The notes under the pieces: generated by a model
Databases searched by the model: none
Told to the model about the DNA's origin: nothing
Seen by the model: only the letters and a program-made list of their open reading frames with translations
In this document: one piece after another, positions 60,456-64,000 of the stretch
Layout of the letters: each line of letters begins with the position of its first letter
Numbering within the stretch: position 1 is the first letter of the stretch
From: Collimonas humicola
GTDB lineage: Bacteria; Pseudomonadota; Gammaproteobacteria; Burkholderiales; Burkholderiaceae_D
Direction of reading: 5' to 3'
Assembly (NCBI RefSeq): GCF_018304945.1
Contig: NZ_JAGQEE010000002.1
Location: forward strand, 1 to 64,000
Length of the DNA stretch: 64,000 nt
Program-made: the position numbers and the translations under genes

Positions 60456-61913
60456 TTGGCGCTGCTGCTGGCAGCCGCGCTGGCGGCGGCCCAACCGGCG
60501 GCAGTCAGCGCAGCACCCGCTAAAATCACCGAACGCAGCAAGCAGAAGCAGGCGGCGGAAGCGCAACGCGCCGACTTGCGGCAAAAGCTGGACAGCCTCA
60601 AGCGCGACATCAGCCAGACCGAAACCGAAAAAGACGACGCCAGCGACGCCCTGGCCGACTCCGAGGAAGCAGTTTCCAAGGCCACCCGCTCCCTGCGCGA
60701 CCTGAGCGCGGAGCAGCAGCAGACCGAGGCCAAGGTCGCCAGGCTGGCCAAGCAGCACGACGAACTCAGCAAGACCGTGACCCGGCAGCAGACCCAGCTG
60801 GCCAACCTGCTGCGCCAGCAGTACGTGGCAGGCAATGAGGACCGCATCAAGCTGCTGCTGTCGGGCGACAATCCGAACCGCATCAATCGCGACCTGCAAT
60901 ACATGGGCTATGTTTCGCAAGCCCAGGCCAAGCTGCTGGAAGCGCTGCGCGCCAACCTCGCTGCAGTAGAGGCCAACCAGACCGAAGCCCAGAACGCCAA
61001 GGACGACCTGGACGAGATCGCCCAGGAACAGCGCGACCAGAAAAAGCTGCTGGAACAGGAAAAGGCCAAGCGGGCGACGCTGCTGACCCAGCTTTCCAGC
61101 AAACTCAACAGCCAGCGCAAGGAAGCCGGCAATATCCAGCGCGACGACCAGCGCCTGTCCGGCCTGGTGGACAAGCTGGCCCAGCTGATCGAGGCGCAGA
61201 AGCAGGCGGAAGCCGCCGCCCGCGAAAAGCAGCGCCTGCAGCAGCTGGCCCAGGCCAAAGCCAAGGCTGAAGCGCTGGCGCAAGCCCAGGCGGCGCGCGA
61301 GCGCCAGCGCCTGGCGGAGCAGCAACGCGCCGCGCAGGCAGGGAAGCCGCCGGCTACAGACAGCACAGTCAAACCCAAGCCGGTCAATCCGGACGCCATC
61401 GACGACGATCAGCCGCCCGCCGTGGCGGTCACGCCGCCGACGCCGGCTCCTGTGCCGCCGCTGGCGCACAACGAGCTGACGCCGGAGCCCGAGGTCAAGG
61501 ATGTCTCTTATGGCAAGCCGTTCGAATCCTTGCGCGGCCAGCTGCGGCTGCCGGTACGGGGCGACGTCATGGCGCGCTTCGGCAGCAAGCGCGGCGACGG
61601 CCCGAGCTGGAAAGGCCTGTTCATCCGCACCCCGGAAGGCACTGAAGTCAAGGCGGTCGCCTCTGGCCGCGTGGTGTTTGCCGACTGGCTGCGCGGCTTC
61701 GGCAATCTGATCATTGTCGACCACGGCAACCAGTACATGACTATTTACGGTAATAATCAGGCATTATTGAAGCGCCCCGGCGACGCGGTCAAATCCGGCG
61801 ACGTGATTGCCAATGCCGGCAACAGCGGCGGCAATGAACAATCAGGTTTATACTTTGAAATTCGGCATCAAGGCCGTGCGTTCGACCCACTCGGATGGGT
61901 AACTACTAGGTGA
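60456..61913 (+). CDS. EnvC-like murein hydrolase activator (M23 peptidase family)
   Basis: From the first conventional start, a TTG at 60456, the protein has 485 residues. Long coiled coils cover about residues 20-270. A Pro-rich linker follows, and the C-terminal LytM/M23 domain (about 345-485) contains GLFIRTPEGTEVKAVASGRV and LIIVDHGNQYMTIYGNNQ. EnvC-type proteins activate amidases at the division site. The TTG start leaves a signal peptide without its basic part. Read further upstream, the same frame gives SKRNSNHARNRQ before the hydrophobic core, and the only well-placed start is ATA at 60363 overlapping the gpmA stop. CtpA follows at once. Confidence 0.82.
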   Translation: MALLLAAALAAAQPAAVSAAPAKITERSKQKQAAEAQRADLRQKLDSLKRDISQTETEKDDASDALADSEEAVSKATRSLRDLSAEQQQTEAKVARLAKQHDELSKTVTRQQTQLANLLRQQYVAGNEDRIKLLLSGDNPNRINRDLQYMGYVSQAQAKLLEALRANLAAVEANQTEAQNAKDDLDEIAQEQRDQKKLLEQEKAKRATLLTQLSSKLNSQRKEAGNIQRDDQRLSGLVDKLAQLIEAQKQAEAAAREKQRLQQLAQAKAKAEALAQAQAARERQRLAEQQRAAQAGKPPATDSTVKPKPVNPDAIDDDQPPAVAVTPPTPAPVPPLAHNELTPEPEVKDVSYGKPFESLRGQLRLPVRGDVMARFGSKRGDGPSWKGLFIRTPEGTEVKAVASGRVVFADWLRGFGNLIIVDHGNQYMTIYGNNQALLKRPGDAVKSGDVIANAGNSGGNEQSGLYFEIRHQGRAFDPLGWVTTR

Positions 61914-61916
61914 AAC

Positions 61917-63449
61917 ATGGGCAGTAAGCTTAAAAATATCGGTCTAATCAGTTTAGGCGTCATCGCGGGCATCGGCGCCTCTATCCAGTTCGACGCCATT
62001 GCGCAGAAGAGTGCCGCCGCGCCGTTGCCGCTGGAAGAATTGCGGCAGCTGGCCGATGTGTTCGGACTGATCAAGTCAGACTATGTGGAGCCGGCGGACG
62101 ACAAAAAGCTGCTGACCGAAGCCATTTCCGGCATGGTCGCTTCGCTCGATCCGCACTCGGCCTATCTGGACAAGAAAGCCTACAAAGAGTTGCGCGAGAG
62201 CACGCAAGGCAAATTCGTCGGGCTCGGCATCGAAGTCGGCATGGAAGAAGGCTACATCAAAGTGGTCTCGCCGATCGAAGACTCGCCGGCCTATCGCGCC
62301 GGCATCAAGGCGGGCGACCTGATCACCCGCCTCGACGCCACCCCGGTCAAGGGCCTGACCCTGGAACAGGCCGTCAAGCGCATGCGCGGCGAACCGAACA
62401 CCAAGATCACCCTGACCATTTCGCGCAAGGATGAAGACAAGCCGCTGATCTTCAACATCACGCGCCAGGAAATCCGCGTCCAGAGCGTCAAGTCGAAAGT
62501 GGTCGAACCGGGCTATGCGTGGTTGCGCATCACCCAGTTCCAGGAACCGACGGTGGACGACATGGCCAAGAAAATTGCCGCCATCTATGCCCAGGAGCCG
62601 AACCTGAAAGGCCTGGTGCTGGACCTGCGCAACGATCCGGGCGGCGTGCTGCCAGGCGCGATCGGCGTTTCCGCAGCCTTCCTGCCCAAGGATTCGGTGG
62701 TGGTGACCACCAACGGCCAGCTGCCGAGCTCCAAGGCTTCGTTCTACGCCAAGCGTGAATACTATGCCAACCCGGGCAACGACCCGCTGGCGCGCCTGCC
62801 TGACGCCTTGAAAAAGGTGCCGATGGTGGTGCTGGTCAATACCGGCTCCGCCTCAGCTTCGGAAATCGTCGCCGGCGCCCTGCAAGACTACAAGCGCGCC
62901 ACCATCATGGGCACCCAGACCTTCGGCAAGGGTTCAGTGCAATCGGTGATCGCCCTGCCGCCGGACCGCAACACCGCGGTCAAGCTGACCACCGCGCGCT
63001 ACTACACGCCTAACGGCCGTTCGATCCAGGCCAAGGGCATCGTGCCGGACGTCATGGTGGATGAATATGCCGACGGCGACGGCCTGAACGGCCTGCGCCT
63101 GCGCGAAGCCGACCTCACCAAGCATCTGAGCAACGACACCGACAAGGGCCCTGAGATCAAGGCGAAGGTGGATGAACTGGAAGAAACGCAACGGATCGCC
63201 GCAGCCGAGAAAAAGCGCAAGCCATTGGAATACGGCGGCAAGGATGACTTCCAGCTGGCGCAGGCGCTCAACCAGCTGAAGGGCTTGCCGGTCCAGGTGT
63301 CCAAGGTCAAGCCGGAAGTGCGTTCGGAAAGCGACAAGGACGACAAGGCAGTGAAAGATGACAAGCTTGAACCGGCCGCCGGCGCCATCATCCACAAGGA
63401 TGAGCCTAGCGACGACAAGACCGGCGGCAAGAAGAGCGATAAAAAGTAA
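61917..63449 (+). CDS. ctpA: Carboxyl-terminal processing protease, S41 family
   Basis: The 510-residue protein has an N-terminal signal anchor (IGLISLGVIAGIGASIQF), a PDZ domain (about 95-175, with GLGIEVGMEEGYIKVVSP), and the S41 catalytic core. The Ser nucleophile is in TGSASASEIVAGAL and the general-base Lys in QTFGKGSVQS. The last 60 residues are Lys/Asp-rich and disordered. Ctp proteases trim periplasmic proteins, including peptidoglycan enzymes and their adaptors. It begins three bases after the EnvC-like gene, so the two are in one operon, and a terminator follows. Confidence 0.93.
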   Translation: MGSKLKNIGLISLGVIAGIGASIQFDAIAQKSAAAPLPLEELRQLADVFGLIKSDYVEPADDKKLLTEAISGMVASLDPHSAYLDKKAYKELRESTQGKFVGLGIEVGMEEGYIKVVSPIEDSPAYRAGIKAGDLITRLDATPVKGLTLEQAVKRMRGEPNTKITLTISRKDEDKPLIFNITRQEIRVQSVKSKVVEPGYAWLRITQFQEPTVDDMAKKIAAIYAQEPNLKGLVLDLRNDPGGVLPGAIGVSAAFLPKDSVVVTTNGQLPSSKASFYAKREYYANPGNDPLARLPDALKKVPMVVLVNTGSASASEIVAGALQDYKRATIMGTQTFGKGSVQSVIALPPDRNTAVKLTTARYYTPNGRSIQAKGIVPDVMVDEYADGDGLNGLRLREADLTKHLSNDTDKGPEIKAKVDELEETQRIAAAEKKRKPLEYGGKDDFQLAQALNQLKGLPVQVSKVKPEVRSESDKDDKAVKDDKLEPAAGAIIHKDEPSDDKTGGKKSDKK

Positions 63450-63468
63450 TCGCTTTTCACGCTACACT

Positions 63469-63495
63469 AAGGCCGCAGCAATGCGGCCTTTTTTT
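63469..63495 (+). terminator. Rho-independent terminator after ctpA
   Basis: GGCCGCA pairs with TGCGGCC around a GCAA tetraloop and is followed by seven T. Confidence 0.93.
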
Positions 63496-63551
63496 ATACC
63501 TGCAGCGCCCGGCCGCTATGGCGGCACAACTTATCCATTTGACAGCTTCTT

Positions 63552-64000
63552 ATGAACGACCAGCAACTACTCCGCTATTCGCGCCATATCCTGCTGGACG
63601 ATATCGATATCGCCGGCCAGGAGAAATTCCTGGCGGCGCATGCGCTCATCGTCGGCGCCGGCGGCCTCGGCTCGCCAGTGGCGATGTACCTGGCGTCGGC
63701 CGGCGTCGGCCGCATTACGCTGGTCGATAACGACACGGTCGACCTCACCAACCTGCAGCGGCAGATCCTGCACACCAGCGACCGCGTCGGCCAGGCCAAG
63801 GTCAGCTCCGGCAAGACCGCCATGGCGCAGATCAATCCGGAAATCGACATCATCGCCCTGCCGGAGCGCGCGGACCAGGCGCGCCTGCAGCAGCTGATAG
63901 CCGATGCCGATGTGGTGATCGACTGCAGCGACAACTTCGCCACCCGCCAAGCCATCAACCGCGCCTGCGTCGCACTGAAAGTACCGCTGGTGTCTGGCGC
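63552..64000 (+). CDS. moeB: ThiF/MoeB family adenylyltransferase (truncated by the window end)
   Basis: The first 149 residues are visible and the frame is open at the window edge. It starts NDQQLLRYSRHILL and has the ATP-binding LIVGAGGLGSPVAMYLASAG, VDNDTVDLTNLQRQILH, and the VVIDCSDNFATR motif. These enzymes adenylate the C-terminal Gly of MoaD or ThiS for sulfur transfer in molybdopterin or thiamine synthesis. Which of the two cannot be told from this part, so the symbol is provisional. Confidence 0.85.
   Translation, partial: MNDQQLLRYSRHILLDDIDIAGQEKFLAAHALIVGAGGLGSPVAMYLASAGVGRITLVDNDTVDLTNLQRQILHTSDRVGQAKVSSGKTAMAQINPEIDIIALPERADQARLQQLIADADVVIDCSDNFATRQAINRACVALKVPLVSG

Noticed and set aside
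1-64000. tRNA genes, CRISPR arrays, prophage or complete insertion sequences
   Set aside because: No cloverleaf with a GGTTCGA-type arm, no regularly spaced repeats, and no transposase or phage structural gene was found; XerC is the housekeeping enzyme and the holin-like gene has no phage context.

Overview
The window is chromosomal DNA of a betaproteobacterium of the order Burkholderiales, most likely family Oxalobacteraceae (Collimonas, Herbaspirillum and Janthinobacterium type). This is inferred from gene content and order: PhaM-type PHA granule protein, fused indolepyruvate ferredoxin oxidoreductase, a SAH riboswitch before ahcY, the metK / lpxL-like / dapF / DUF484 / xerC neighbourhood, a DksA with a degenerate zinc finger, and a Burkholderiales-style porin. 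GC content is moderately high. Genes are dense on both strands. I saw no tRNA, rRNA body, CRISPR array, prophage or complete insertion sequence.

Layout. 1-295: an rRNA-type promoter reads leftward out of the window. 296-5220: bioC, comF, trmL, a PCuAC copper chaperone, rfaE2, a diiron ferritin-like protein and a decayed fragment of a FAD-dependent amine-oxidase-like gene. 5219-14150: phaM, an ABC-type solute-binding protein, two tandem DUF3108 proteins (the first with a TonB-like anchor), queC, the 1201-residue indolepyruvate oxidoreductase, then a possible small RNA region. 14149-20782: phhA and a divergent Lrp-type regulator, YciI, GNAT, cca, GST and a soluble lytic transglycosylase. 20812-26727: a one-carbon and methyl-cycle block (5-formyl-THF cyclo-ligase, metF, ahcY with SAH riboswitch, metK) with two membrane proteins between. 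27015-35117: two LpxL-type acyltransferases, dapF, a Sel1-repeat protein, a long AT-rich intergenic region, a porin, DUF484 and xerC. 35235-40762: a zinc-homeostasis cluster (zur, a His-rich CobW GTPase, a Cys-poor DksA with a long basic tail, a small exported protein, a znuD-like receptor). 41199-44798: a STAS protein and hslVU behind a sigma-32-like promoter. 44881-56228: a complete type II secretion operon in the order gspG-H-I-J-K-L-M-N-D-E-F-C. 56456-64000: gpsA, an SH3 protein, secB, grxC, a rhodanese, gpmA, an EnvC-like M23 factor, ctpA and a truncated moeB/thiF-like gene.

How the genes work together. Methyl-cycle genes sit side by side, and ahcY is placed under control of its own substrate by the SAH riboswitch. 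The zinc block reads as one response: sensor, metal-insertion GTPase, zinc-independent transcription factor, and outer-membrane zinc importer. The T2SS operon is closely packed with four start-stop overlaps, which implies translational coupling. GpmA, the EnvC-like factor and CtpA form a co-directional envelope-related unit.

The most unusual points are the histone-like tail on the Cys-poor DksA, a probable ATA start codon that overlaps the gpmA stop, two direct-repeat modules at matching spacing in the porin/Sel1 intergenic region, orphan hairpins with a terminator at 14040-14150, and a structured metK leader.
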